A DNA stretch of 64,000 bases from Gluconobacter japonicus (lineage in GTDB: Bacteria > Pseudomonadota > Alphaproteobacteria > Acetobacterales > Acetobacteraceae), in contig NZ_BEWO01000007.1 of the NCBI RefSeq assembly GCF_002723975.1, forward strand, positions 62,001 to 126,000, read 5' to 3'. Below, in pieces: positions 17,737 through 25,750 of this stretch (the stretch's first letter is position 1; every line of letters starts with the position of its first letter). A model generated the notes under the pieces. The model did no database searches and was not told where the DNA came from. It was given only the letters and a program-made list of their open reading frames with translations. The translations under genes and the position numbers were made by a program.

Positions 17737-17766
17737 CAACAGGCTTATGCCCCGGCTTTGAAAAAG

Positions 17767-17804
17767 TTCTTCTGCCCGCTACAGAAGAATTCTCAACGTT
17801 TTTT
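17767..17804 (+). terminator. Hairpin with delayed T-run before gshB
   Basis: TTCTTCTG (17767-17774) pairs with CAGAAGAA (17782-17789); a T-run follows at 17799-17804. It may end the greB-NUDIX transcript. The T-run lies nine bases from the stem, so it is not ideal. Confidence 0.4.
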
Positions 17805-17821
17805 CAGTTGGAGTTTCCGAC

Positions 17822-18799
17822 ATGTCCCGCTCACTCCGGGTTGCCGTACAGATGGACCCGCTAGAACAGGTCAATATCGACGGCGACTCCACTTTTGCCC
17901 TCATGCTTGAAGCGCAGGCGCGTGGACACGAGCTCTGGGTTTATCCTGTTTCCACCCTCAGCCTGACGGAAGGGCAGGGGAAAGGCGGCCGTCTTCAGGC
18001 CCGCGCCCGTCGTGTCGAGGTTCGTCGCGTGCGTGGCGATCATGCGACGTTTGGGGAAGAAGAAATCCTTCCGCTGGGTGAGACGGACGTCATTCTGATG
18101 CGTCAGGATCCCCCGTTCGACATGGGCTACATCACAGCAACGCATATGCTGGAGCATGTTCATGGCGTTGGTGAGGGCCTGTCTCTGGTCGTAAATGATC
18201 CGGTAGCGGTCCGGAATGCGCCGGAAAAGCTGCTGGTGACGCATTTTCCACATCTGATGCCGCCGACACTGGTGGCGTGGGATCCACGGGATATTCTGGC
18301 CTTCCGCGAGAAGCATCAGGACATCATCGTCAAGCCGCTTTACGGCAATGGTGGTGCAGGCATTTTCCGTATCAAGCCTGATGATGAGAACCTGAAGGCC
18401 CTGTTGGAAATGCATTTTGCACGGACCAACGAGCCTCTGATGATCCAGCGCTATGAACCGGCTGTCCGTCAGGGCGACAAGCGCATTATCCTCGTGGACG
18501 GGTACCCGATCGGAGCGATTAACCGTGTTCCCGCAACAGGTGAGGCACGTTCAAACATGCATGTTGGCGGGCGCGCCGAGCGTGTGGACCTGACGGCCCG
18601 GGACAAGGAAATCTGTGAAGCGATTGGCCCGTATCTGCGCGATCACGGTCTGATTTTCACGGGGATCGACGTGATTGGAGACTGGCTGACGGAAATCAAC
18701 GTCACCTCACCAACCGGACTTCAGGAACTCGATCGTTTTGAAGGGATCAATAGCGCCGGTTTGATCTGGGACGCTATTGAACGGCGTTACCCGTCCTGA
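17822..18799 (+). CDS. gshB: Glutathione synthetase
   Basis: A 325-residue ATP-grasp ligase that joins gamma-glutamylcysteine and glycine to make glutathione. Family marks are the N-terminal VAVQMDPLEQVNIDGDSTF, MRQDPPFDMGYI, KPLYGNGGAGIF for the ATP-binding loop, RYEPAVRQGDKRIILVDG and the C-terminal INVTSPTGLQELDRF with metal-binding residues. Length is the normal bacterial size. The ATG follows GGAG at nine bases. gshA is not in the window; gor is at the left edge, too far to be in the same operon. Confidence 0.95.
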   Translation: MSRSLRVAVQMDPLEQVNIDGDSTFALMLEAQARGHELWVYPVSTLSLTEGQGKGGRLQARARRVEVRRVRGDHATFGEEEILPLGETDVILMRQDPPFDMGYITATHMLEHVHGVGEGLSLVVNDPVAVRNAPEKLLVTHFPHLMPPTLVAWDPRDILAFREKHQDIIVKPLYGNGGAGIFRIKPDDENLKALLEMHFARTNEPLMIQRYEPAVRQGDKRIILVDGYPIGAINRVPATGEARSNMHVGGRAERVDLTARDKEICEAIGPYLRDHGLIFTGIDVIGDWLTEINVTSPTGLQELDRFEGINSAGLIWDAIERRYPS

Positions 18800-18812
18800 G
18801 CTGAAGGAAAGG

Positions 18813-18835
18813 CGGCTGAAAGCAGAATTCAGCCG
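18813..18835. terminator. Hairpin between convergent gshB and small membrane gene
   Basis: CGGCTGAA pairs with TTCAGCCG around AGCAGAA, a perfect eight-base stem. On the minus strand it is followed by CCTTTCCTT, on the plus strand by TCACTCTTTG, so the T-tracts are broken. A role as a shared terminator is plausible. Confidence 0.45.
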
Positions 18836-19014
18836 TCACTCTTTGCCTCGGGCTCCGGCTTGTAGCGAATGGGCTCCGGTGGCTCGTCGGAAGCGGGTGG
18901 TTCATCTTTTTCAAATCGGTTTGCAAACCAGGCTACGATCTCTTTGCGAAAATACATGGCGTAGATGCTTGTCCACAGAACAAGGCAAAGCAGGATCAGA
19001 AACACAATCAGCAT
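18829..19014 (-). CDS. Small single-pass membrane protein, unknown
   Basis: A 61-residue protein with one N-terminal membrane helix (residues about 1-21, LIVFLILLCLVLWTSIYAMY in part) and a charged cytoplasmic or periplasmic tail rich in Pro, Glu and Lys. It is convergent with gshB and divergent from the PmtA-like gene. No family recognised. The compact helix plus charged tail is coding-like, but expression is unproven. Confidence 0.5.
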   Translation of the reverse strand: MLIVFLILLCLVLWTSIYAMYFRKEIVAWFANRFEKDEPPASDEPPEPIRYKPEPEAKSDG

Positions 19015-19176
19015 CTGTTGCTTCCAAAATGATGAAAAACGGTCGAGTTAGTGACCATCCGCAACCCGTGTCTTGCCAGATGCATATCCGGAAGGGCAAG
19101 AAGGAGCCAACTGAACTACGTTTCCGGATATGCTCTCCAGTCTTGAGGGGAGCGGACACAGAAGGTCGCATAGAAT

Positions 19177-19857
19177 ATGTCTTCAACCCTCTCCCCGCGT
19201 TCCGCACTGGATGCGGAGGCCGTCAAAGCGGCCTATCGTCGATGGGCCCGCGTTTACGATACTGTTTTTGGCGGTATTTCCGGTTATGGGCGCAAGAGGG
19301 CTGTTGAGGCTGTCAATGCTCTTCCGGGTGAACGGGTACTCGAAGTCGGCGTTGGAACGGGACTCGCCCTGCCGTCCTACACGCCAGAGAAACGGATCAC
19401 CGGCATTGATCTTTCAGAAGACATGCTTGACCGGGCACGGATGCGCGTTCTTCAGGACCGTCTGACGAATGTGGACGATCTTCTGGAAATGGATGCTGAA
19501 GCCACGACTTTTGAAGATGACAGTTTCGATATTGCCGTAGCGATGTTCGTGGCTTCCGTTGTGCCACATCCGGATCGTCTTCTGGCAGAGCTCAAGCGTG
19601 TTGTTCGGCCGGGCGGGCATATCCTGTTTGTAAATCACTTTCTTGCAACGGGTGGATTGCGCCTGACAGTTGAGCGGGGAATGGCCCGTGCATCCCGTTC
19701 ACTGGGCTGGCATCCGGACTTCGCGATCGAGTCTCTTCTTCCCCCGGAAGACCTGAAACGCGCTACTCTGACGCCTGTTCCGCCTGCAGGGCTGTTTACA
19801 CTCGTGACATTGCCGCAATGCGAGAGTAAAAGCGACGCCGCAGCCCTGGTCGCCTGA
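19177..19857 (+). CDS. PmtA-like phosphatidylethanolamine N-methyltransferase
   Basis: A 226-residue class I SAM-dependent methyltransferase. Motif I is VLEVGVGTGLALP (residues about 53-65), motif II is ITGIDLSEDMLDRAR, and post-I motifs run through FDIAVAMFVASVVPHPD and VVRPGGHILFVNHF. The pattern, including the N-terminal YRRWARVYDTVFG, is that of the Rhodobacter-type Pmt enzymes that convert phosphatidylethanolamine to phosphatidylcholine. Acetic acid bacteria use this lipid for tolerance to acid, which fits. Other small-molecule methyltransferases share the fold, so the lipid role is inferred from resemblance. Confidence 0.75.
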   Translation: MSSTLSPRSALDAEAVKAAYRRWARVYDTVFGGISGYGRKRAVEAVNALPGERVLEVGVGTGLALPSYTPEKRITGIDLSEDMLDRARMRVLQDRLTNVDDLLEMDAEATTFEDDSFDIAVAMFVASVVPHPDRLLAELKRVVRPGGHILFVNHFLATGGLRLTVERGMARASRSLGWHPDFAIESLLPPEDLKRATLTPVPPAGLFTLVTLPQCESKSDAAALVA

Positions 19858-19916
19858 TCGGCGTATGGTTCCGGTATAACCGGCGCCGAGTATTCCGACG
19901 CTCGCTGCGGTATTCC

Positions 19917-21116
19917 TTGGCAGGGACCGACTACGCGATCATGACTTATCAGGCCTTCGACTCTACCCCCGTTCTTTCCAACAGACGGATCGGAACATCC
20001 TTCATTCTGCTGGCGCTGTTTGCCGGTCTGCTGGGTGGGTCGTTGGCGTTGCCATTTCTTCAGACACATCCGACAGCAGGGCTCGCGTTCTGCCACGGGA
20101 TTCTGATGGCATTTTTTGTGATTTGTCCGGCTGCGCTCGGCGGGTTTGGCCAATGGCTGCTTCCTGCCGAGCTGGGGACGGACAGAACCACGCTTCCTGC
20201 TTTCAGTCTGGCCGGTTTCGGTTTTCTGTCTTCGGGCGTTGTCCTGCTGCCGTTGCAACCTCTTCTTGCTCTTGCACTTTGGGCCGTCGGCGTTCTTGCG
20301 CTCGCAGTGGATATCATCACGACTGTCCTCGAGGGCCGGACGCGCCTTTTTCGTACGCTGTCTCCACTTGCCTGGTCTATGTTGGCCACGGCTTCAGGTG
20401 TGACGATTGTGGCCCCAACGCTTGCGGCTGTTGTGACCCGCATGCTGATCAATGATGCCCCTGACAGTGCGGCTCAGGGTCTGATCGGGATGCTCCATCT
20501 TCCTGAGACGGCGTTGATGCTGACGCCTGCTCTTGGTCTGGTGTGCCATCTTCTGATGCCGCGTCCGGATACGAATAATTTTTCAGGCCGCGTTGCGCCT
20601 TATGTGTTCGGATGTATGGCCGTTCTGGGACCGCTCTGCTGGATGGATAGTCTTTTCGGCGGAATGTCGGGTCTCTCCCAGAGCAGCCTTGTCACTCTGA
20701 CGCAGTTTCTTCCGTCTTTTGTGCTTGTGGGGGCACTTTGCGTAGATGTTTGGAAGCAGAAGCGCGCCCTGGACGGTACAACGCTTTGGGCGCTGGGAAG
20801 CCTCGTTCTTTTCTCCGCGGGCTGGATTGCGGAGTTCATGCCGGGGCATGCGCTCGATCATACGGCTGCGGCATTCGGCGGTGTGATGGCACTTTGTGGC
20901 GGGTTCTATGCCTGGATGATGCGCCTTCTGCCAGATCATATTCCTGCGCCTCTCAGCCGCCTTCATGCAGGCCTGACGTTTGTCGGGGCTCTTTGCTCCC
21001 TGACGCCGGTTTTGATGCCTGTCGGTGAAGGACTGATGGGTCTTAGTCTGCTGACATTCGGGCTGCTGGGACTGTTCCTGATCAGGGAGACCGGGCGTGC
21101 CCGGGTCAGAGCATGA
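19917..21116 (+). CDS. Degenerate cytochrome c oxidase subunit I homologue
   Basis: A 399-residue integral membrane protein that aligns along most of its length with subunit I of haem-copper oxidases (usually about 550 residues). Clear matches are CHGILMAFFVICPAALGGFG (low-spin haem His region), DIITTVLEGRTRLFRTLSPLAWS, and LPETALMLTPALGLVCHL for the HPEVYI helix. The active site is gone: the CuB histidine before PE is Leu, the cross-linked Tyr is Ala, the His-His pair is Asp-Ser (CWMDSLF), and the late HFH pair reads DHT. It therefore cannot form a normal binuclear centre. The start may be downstream of 19917; an ATG at 19941 gives MTYQAFD. It overlaps ctaB (ATGA) and keeps the alphaproteobacterial order ctaD-ctaB-coxF. 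Confidence 0.8.
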   Translation: MAGTDYAIMTYQAFDSTPVLSNRRIGTSFILLALFAGLLGGSLALPFLQTHPTAGLAFCHGILMAFFVICPAALGGFGQWLLPAELGTDRTTLPAFSLAGFGFLSSGVVLLPLQPLLALALWAVGVLALAVDIITTVLEGRTRLFRTLSPLAWSMLATASGVTIVAPTLAAVVTRMLINDAPDSAAQGLIGMLHLPETALMLTPALGLVCHLLMPRPDTNNFSGRVAPYVFGCMAVLGPLCWMDSLFGGMSGLSQSSLVTLTQFLPSFVLVGALCVDVWKQKRALDGTTLWALGSLVLFSAGWIAEFMPGHALDHTAAAFGGVMALCGGFYAWMMRLLPDHIPAPLSRLHAGLTFVGALCSLTPVLMPVGEGLMGLSLLTFGLLGLFLIRETGRARVRA

Positions 21117-22060
21117 GCGAGACAACCCCTCTAGCCCCGTCGGGGCTTTTTTCTGTTCTGGGCGCTGACGGCGACTCGTCTTTGAAGGACTGGCTTGCGC
21201 TCCTGAAACCACGCGTCATCTCACTCGTGGTCTTTACGGGCGCAGCAGGCATGGCGGTTGCGCCACGATGGCCTTCCATCCCCATCGGGATCATTACCAT
21301 CCTGTGTATCTGCATTGGGGCAGGAGCCGCCGGTGCGATCAACATGTGGTACGACCGCGATATCGACGCGATTATGAAGCGTACGAATGTCCGACCTATC
21401 CCAGACGGACGGATGCCAGCCGATAGTGCGCTGATCTACGGCGTGGTGCTGTCAGTGCTGTCTGTGCTGGTGCTTTGGCTCGCAACCAATGCTCTGGCCG
21501 CTGGTATTCTGGCTTTCTCGATCTTTTTCTACAGCGTGATCTATACGATGTGGCTCAAGCGAAGCACGCCACAGAATATCGTTATTGGCGGCGCGGCGGG
21601 CGCATTCCCACCCATGATTGGCTGGGCTGCAACCATGAATTCCATGGCTGTTTTGCCGGTCGCCATGTTTGCCATCGTGTTCCTGTGGACGCCACCGCAT
21701 TTCTGGTCCCTGTCGTTGTATGCCTGCAAGGATTACGACAAAGCCGGGATTCCGATGCTACCGGTCGTCAAAGGCGCGCGACACACACGCTGGCAAATCC
21801 TGCTCTACACATTCATTTTGACGGCTGTTTCTCTGGTTCCGTCTTTCGTCCATGAATGTGGGCTGTTCTACACGGTTACAACCAGCCTGCTTGATCTGGG
21901 CTTTATTCTCTGCGCGGTTCGTGTGCTGTTGGATCAGCAGGACGCTCAGGGCGTCAGCCTTACGAAAGACAAGCCAGCACGGTTCGCGTTCCGCTACTCG
22001 CTGGCGTATCTGTTTTTTCTGTTCTGTGGCTTGTTGGTGGATCGGGTGCTGCTGTCATGA
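21113..22060 (+). CDS. ctaB: Haem O synthase (protohaem IX farnesyltransferase)
   Basis: A 315-residue UbiA-superfamily prenyltransferase with about nine membrane helices. The prenyl-diphosphate site is NMWYDRDIDAIMKRT (N-x2-D-x3-D), the second acidic loop is DYDKAGIPMLPVV, and the start motif is LLKPRVISLVVFTG. It converts haem B to haem O for a bo3-type ubiquinol oxidase. No ctaA (haem A synthase) is present in the window, and haem O alone suffices for bo3 oxidases, the main terminal oxidase of acetic acid bacteria. It is coupled by ATGA overlaps to the dead subunit I gene before it and to the CoxF-like peptide after it. Confidence 0.95.
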   Translation: MSETTPLAPSGLFSVLGADGDSSLKDWLALLKPRVISLVVFTGAAGMAVAPRWPSIPIGIITILCICIGAGAAGAINMWYDRDIDAIMKRTNVRPIPDGRMPADSALIYGVVLSVLSVLVLWLATNALAAGILAFSIFFYSVIYTMWLKRSTPQNIVIGGAAGAFPPMIGWAATMNSMAVLPVAMFAIVFLWTPPHFWSLSLYACKDYDKAGIPMLPVVKGARHTRWQILLYTFILTAVSLVPSFVHECGLFYTVTTSLLDLGFILCAVRVLLDQQDAQGVSLTKDKPARFAFRYSLAYLFFLFCGLLVDRVLLS

Positions 22061-22173
22061 AAACAACAACCCATCTTGCCGCCAAGCGGCGTCAAAGCCG
22101 GATCGTGGGAATTGCAGGAGGGGTTATCACCCTCGCTGCAATCTTTTACGTGATTACCCTGATCCGCTTCTGA
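22057..22173 (+). CDS. CoxF-like 38-residue membrane peptide
   Basis: A 38-codon frame starting at the ATG that overlaps the ctaB stop (ATGA). The peptide has a basic head (AAKRRQSR), then one membrane helix (IVGIAGGVITLAAIFYVITL) and a short RF end. This layout, length and position directly after ctaB match the small CoxF protein found between ctaB and ctaG in alphaproteobacterial aa3-oxidase operons. Here no ctaG or ctaE follows. It is probably a relic kept with ctaB, or a small partner of CtaB. It is short, but the exact coupling and the composition argue for a real gene. Confidence 0.6.
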   Translation: MKTTTHLAAKRRQSRIVGIAGGVITLAAIFYVITLIRF

Positions 22174-22180
22174 GGAAGTT

Positions 22181-22208
22181 TCTCAGCCACCCTGCTGGAT
22201 GGCTGAGA
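22181..22208. terminator. Hairpin at convergent ends of coxF-like and Tim44-like genes
   Basis: TCTCAGCCA pairs with TGGCTGAGA across a ten-base loop. It lies over the last codons of the Tim44-like gene and just after the CoxF-like stop. No clear T-run on either strand, so the assignment is weak. Confidence 0.3.
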
Positions 22209-23088
22209 GGATCCAGTTTCCGCGCCCGTCAGCGCGAACAAACGTCCAGAGTTCCGTGACTGTAACCGGCTCGGTCGAACTGCCGTCAATGACATTACCA
22301 AACGAGTCTGTCGTCACGTCGGTCATTGAATACTGCATGGCGACTGTGGCGTAGGTCAGGTTGCGTTCACGCCAGGCTTCCGAAAGGTCACCCCGCAGGA
22401 AGCGGACGTTGGAAACGATATTCCGTGCGCCACGGCTCGCCAGATCGGACAACTGTTCGTTGAAGTAGCCTGCCATTTCCGGCGTTGTCATGGACGACAG
22501 GGCGCGCATGTTCTGTGCGCTCCAGGCAGACTGGATGTCGAGCAGCAGACGCTGGAAGCTGGTGTAATCGTCGTTGCTCAGCGTCACTGGCGCATTGCCG
22601 CTGGCTGCACCAAAGGGCGTGGCAGCAGATGAACCGGAGGCGCCCTGACGGCGGTTAAACAGGCGCAGAACGAACATGATTAGCGCGCCAATCACGAAAA
22701 CCTGGAACAGGAAGCCGAGGATCGACGTCCCGCCTGTCATACCCCCAAAGAAACCGTGCCCACTCAGCATTCCAAAAAGCCCAGCCCCCAGTAGACCGCC
22801 TGCAAAGCCCGTCATGAACGGGTGGCGGTTGGGGAAAGAGGGACGGTACCCTGGTGTCATGGGCGCCATAGGGCGAGGGGCGGCGGACTGGGCACCGTAG
22901 TTGGACTGCGGCGTCATGGTCCGGTCCATCGGGCGTGTCCAGCTCGGCGTAATGGAGGTCCGGGGAGGCGCGCTCCAGGTACGGGATCCACGGCTGCCCA
23001 TGGACGACCCTCCACCCGGACGGGCATCAGCGGAACCCAGCACACAGAGAAGTGCACAGGCGATAGAGAAAAGACGAAAATTACGCAT
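22183..23088 (-). CDS. Tim44-like domain protein, membrane-anchored
   Basis: A 301-residue protein. It has an N-terminal signal peptide ending near ADA (residue 22), a Ser/Pro/Arg-rich low-complexity region to about 85, a Gly/Phe-rich hydrophobic part with one or two membrane segments at about 90-145, and a C-terminal Tim44-like domain from about 175 (SFQRLLLDIQSAWSAQNM, MTTPEMAGYFNEQLSDL, VTELWTFVR). The fold is shared with mitochondrial Tim44 and mL45; in bacteria the role is unclear, probably at the membrane. The ATG at 23088 overlaps the stop of pmbA (TGATG); a TTG one codon earlier is possible. Confidence 0.75.
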   Translation of the reverse strand: MRNFRLFSIACALLCVLGSADARPGGGSSMGSRGSRTWSAPPRTSITPSWTRPMDRTMTPQSNYGAQSAAPRPMAPMTPGYRPSFPNRHPFMTGFAGGLLGAGLFGMLSGHGFFGGMTGGTSILGFLFQVFVIGALIMFVLRLFNRRQGASGSSAATPFGAASGNAPVTLSNDDYTSFQRLLLDIQSAWSAQNMRALSSMTTPEMAGYFNEQLSDLASRGARNIVSNVRFLRGDLSEAWRERNLTYATVAMQYSMTDVTTDSFGNVIDGSSTEPVTVTELWTFVRADGRGNWILSAIQQGG

Positions 23089-24422
23089 CAAAGTCCTGCA
23101 ATGCTCATGCCATCAATCCGGATGCTCGGCGCATTCACGCTGTTCCGGAAGGAAAGATCACTGGCTGGAACCATCCGGGTGAACATGTCCCGCAGATTCC
23201 CGGCAATCGTGAGTTCCGCTACCGGCTCAGCAAGTTCACCGTTGCGGATCATGAAGCCGGAAGCCCCACGGCTGTAATCCCCCGTCAGCATATTGACGGA
23301 CGACCCCATGAGTTCCGTAACCAGAATCCCTTCCTTTATATCGGAACGCAGTTCAATGGCGGAAAGATCACCCGGTGCAAGATGAAGATTTGTCACACTT
23401 GGACTTGGCGGCCCCGAAACGCCCCGGCTGGCCCGACCATTTGAACGCAGGTCCAACTGGCGGGCGCTCCGTGAGTCCAGCAGCCATGTTTGCAAAACAC
23501 CGTCGATGACGAGATCCAGAACATTGGCTGCACAGCCTTCCCCATCGAATGGACGCGAAGCAGGACCGCGGACAAGGCGTGGATTGTCCCTGACCGTCAG
23601 ACCTGTGCTGAGGATTTGTGTCCCCATTGCTTCTTTTAGGAAGGACGTACCGCGCGCAATCGACGCACCATTGATCGCGCTGACCAGATGTCCGAGCAGA
23701 CTGGAGGAAACGCGGGGATCATAGATGACGTCATAAGTGCCGGTTTTGGGGCGGCTTGGATTGATGCGGGCAACAGCGCGTTCACCAGCGAGGCGCCCAA
23801 CGCTCTCAGGCGCGTCCAGATCTTCCAGATGGACGGTGCTGTGATACGCGTAATCGTGCTGCATGGACACCCCTTCGCCCGCAAGAACGCTGGCGCTGAG
23901 GGAGTGGCCGGTGCGGCTGTAGCTGCCCATGAAGCCAGCGGACGTGCCTAAGGCAATCACAGTGCGGCCGTGTCCGACGGATGCGCCGTTAGTGTTGGTG
24001 ACGCCTGATACCGCCAGAGCGGCCTCCTCGGCTTCTCGGGCGCGGCTCAACAGGGTGTCCATATCTGGTGATGCCGTGTCGGACAGATCTAGCCCTTCAG
24101 CATCGAAATGCCCGATCATGGCGTCAGGAGCTACCCCTCCAAAGCGGTCTTCCGGCACCACCAGCGCCATGGCGCAGGCCTGTTCTGCCAAGCGATCAAA
24201 CTCAGCATCATCCAGCACGCTTGTCGAAACGGAAGCTGCTTTCTGGCCACGGAAAACCCGCAGACCGAGGGCTACGCTTTCAGAGCGCTCGATGCCTTCG
24301 GGAATGCCTTTCCGCACCATGGCGGACTCGGATTCGTTCCGGATGAAAATGGCGTCGGCATGGTCGGCGCCGTGACGTTTTGCCGCAGCAAGAAGGGCTT
24401 CAACGTGACGGGTTGTACTCAT
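23088..24422 (-). CDS. pmbA: TldE/PmbA-type metallopeptidase component
   Basis: A 444-residue protein of the TldD/PmbA (U62) family. In E. coli, TldE (PmbA) pairs with TldD to degrade unfolded peptides, including microcin precursors; TldD carries the zinc site and TldE is the non-catalytic partner. Visible marks are AIFIRNESESAMVRKG, ALGLRVFRGQKAASVSTS, GCAANVLDLVIDG and the C-terminal MGSSVNMLTGDYSRGASGFM. The HEXXXH motif of TldD is absent, as expected. It overlaps the M16 peptidase stop at its start (ATGA) and the Tim44-like gene at its end. tldD is not in the window. Confidence 0.88.
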   Translation of the reverse strand: MSTTRHVEALLAAAKRHGADHADAIFIRNESESAMVRKGIPEGIERSESVALGLRVFRGQKAASVSTSVLDDAEFDRLAEQACAMALVVPEDRFGGVAPDAMIGHFDAEGLDLSDTASPDMDTLLSRAREAEEAALAVSGVTNTNGASVGHGRTVIALGTSAGFMGSYSRTGHSLSASVLAGEGVSMQHDYAYHSTVHLEDLDAPESVGRLAGERAVARINPSRPKTGTYDVIYDPRVSSSLLGHLVSAINGASIARGTSFLKEAMGTQILSTGLTVRDNPRLVRGPASRPFDGEGCAANVLDLVIDGVLQTWLLDSRSARQLDLRSNGRASRGVSGPPSPSVTNLHLAPGDLSAIELRSDIKEGILVTELMGSSVNMLTGDYSRGASGFMIRNGELAEPVAELTIAGNLRDMFTRMVPASDLSFRNSVNAPSIRIDGMSIAGL

Positions 24423-25684
24423 GCGGCAAGCCTCGCGGTGATGTCGTCCATCGTCGGCATGTTCTTGACCGGACCGATGGCGGTGAAGGTTGGTGTGCCA
24501 GCGAAGATTTCGCGGGCGACGCGCAGGATGTCCTCTTCCGTCACGGCATCAATCTTTCCGACCGTTTCGGTTACGGTGACAGGGCGGCCATGGATCTGGA
24601 TCTGGCGAGCGAGCTGTTTACAGCGGCTGCCTGTGCTTTCCAGAGACATCAGCAGAGAAGATTTAAGCTGTGCGCGGGCACGGGAGAGTTCTTCCGCTGT
24701 CAGGCCATCCTGAAGGCGCTTGAGTTCGTCGATCATGACCGGGACAAGCTCGGCCGTCTCGGCTTCACCAGTGCCTGCGTAGAGGCCGAACAGTCCGCTG
24801 TCGCTGAAGGGGGAGGCGAAAGAATAAACGCTGTATACTAGGCCACGGCGTTCCCGGATTTCCTGGAACAGACGTGAAGACATGCCGCCACCCAGAAGGG
24901 TGGAGAGGATCATAACCGCGTAATGATCGGGGTGGTGATAGCTCACGGACGGGAAGCCCATGACCAGATGGGCCTGATCCAGTTCGCGTGTCGTGCGCAG
25001 GTCACCACCCGCATAAGCTGCTCCACGAGGGCGCGGCGTCTGATGCGTTGGAAGGTCCCGGAAGTGCTCTTTTACCAGATCGACAACCTGCTGATGATGC
25101 AGGTTTCCGGCGGCGGCGATGGTGATGTTGTGCGTGGTATAGTGCTCACGCATGTAGCCCATCAGTGTCTCACGTGTCATGCCTGAGACGAGCTGTTCTG
25201 TACCGAGTGTCGGGCGACCCATGGGCTGTTCCGGGAAAGCGCGTTCCTGAAACTGGTCGAAGATGATGTCATCCGGCGTGTCATTCGCCTGACCGATTTC
25301 CTGAAGGATCACGCCGCGTTCACGCTCGATTTCGGCATCCAGAAACGTGCTGTGCGTCAGGATATCGCCGATGATGTCCACGCCGAGAGCCAGATCTTCT
25401 TTAAGAAGTTTGACGTAGTAGGCTGTGGTTTCACGGGCGGTATAGGCATTGATGTAACCGCCGACATTCTCGATTTCCTCAGCAATACGGGAGGCAGAGC
25501 GGCGTTCGGTTCCTTTGAAAGCCATGTGTTCAAGAAAATGGGACACACCGTTGTTTTCGGCGGTCTCGTCACGGGTGCCAATCGAGACATATGCCCCGAA
25601 CGAGATCGTCTCAACGCGATCCATGCGTTCCGTAATGATGGTCAGACCGTTGTCGAGCGTAGTGACTTCAATCGTATCGGGCAT
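24419..25684 (-). CDS. M16 family zinc peptidase (processing-peptidase-like)
   Basis: A 421-residue metallopeptidase. The inverted zinc motif HFLEH is at residues about 47-51 (SHFLEHMAFKGT), with the downstream glutamate around residue 125 in ERERGVILQEI. The C-terminal half has the second M16 domain. The sequence is of the single-chain group related to the beta subunit of mitochondrial processing peptidase and common in alphaproteobacteria. There is no signal peptide, so it is likely cytoplasmic; substrates are unknown. It is first in a coupled trio with pmbA and the Tim44-like gene. Confidence 0.88.
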   Translation of the reverse strand: MPDTIEVTTLDNGLTIITERMDRVETISFGAYVSIGTRDETAENNGVSHFLEHMAFKGTERRSASRIAEEIENVGGYINAYTARETTAYYVKLLKEDLALGVDIIGDILTHSTFLDAEIERERGVILQEIGQANDTPDDIIFDQFQERAFPEQPMGRPTLGTEQLVSGMTRETLMGYMREHYTTHNITIAAAGNLHHQQVVDLVKEHFRDLPTHQTPRPRGAAYAGGDLRTTRELDQAHLVMGFPSVSYHHPDHYAVMILSTLLGGGMSSRLFQEIRERRGLVYSVYSFASPFSDSGLFGLYAGTGEAETAELVPVMIDELKRLQDGLTAEELSRARAQLKSSLLMSLESTGSRCKQLARQIQIHGRPVTVTETVGKIDAVTEEDILRVAREIFAGTPTFTAIGPVKNMPTMDDITARLAA

Positions 25685-25701
25685 GAGTTTCCGTAAGTCA
25701 T

Positions 25702-25733
25702 AAAAAGACAGGCTCCCTGAGATGGGGAGCCTG
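25702..25733 (-). terminator. Intrinsic terminator after thrC
   Basis: CAGGCTCCC pairs with GGGAGCCTG in a nine-base stem with a seven-base loop; on the minus strand it is followed by TCTTTTTA. It separates thrC (ends 25751) from the M16 peptidase gene downstream. Confidence 0.75.
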
Positions 25734-25750
25734 CGGGAAGGAACAAGGTA

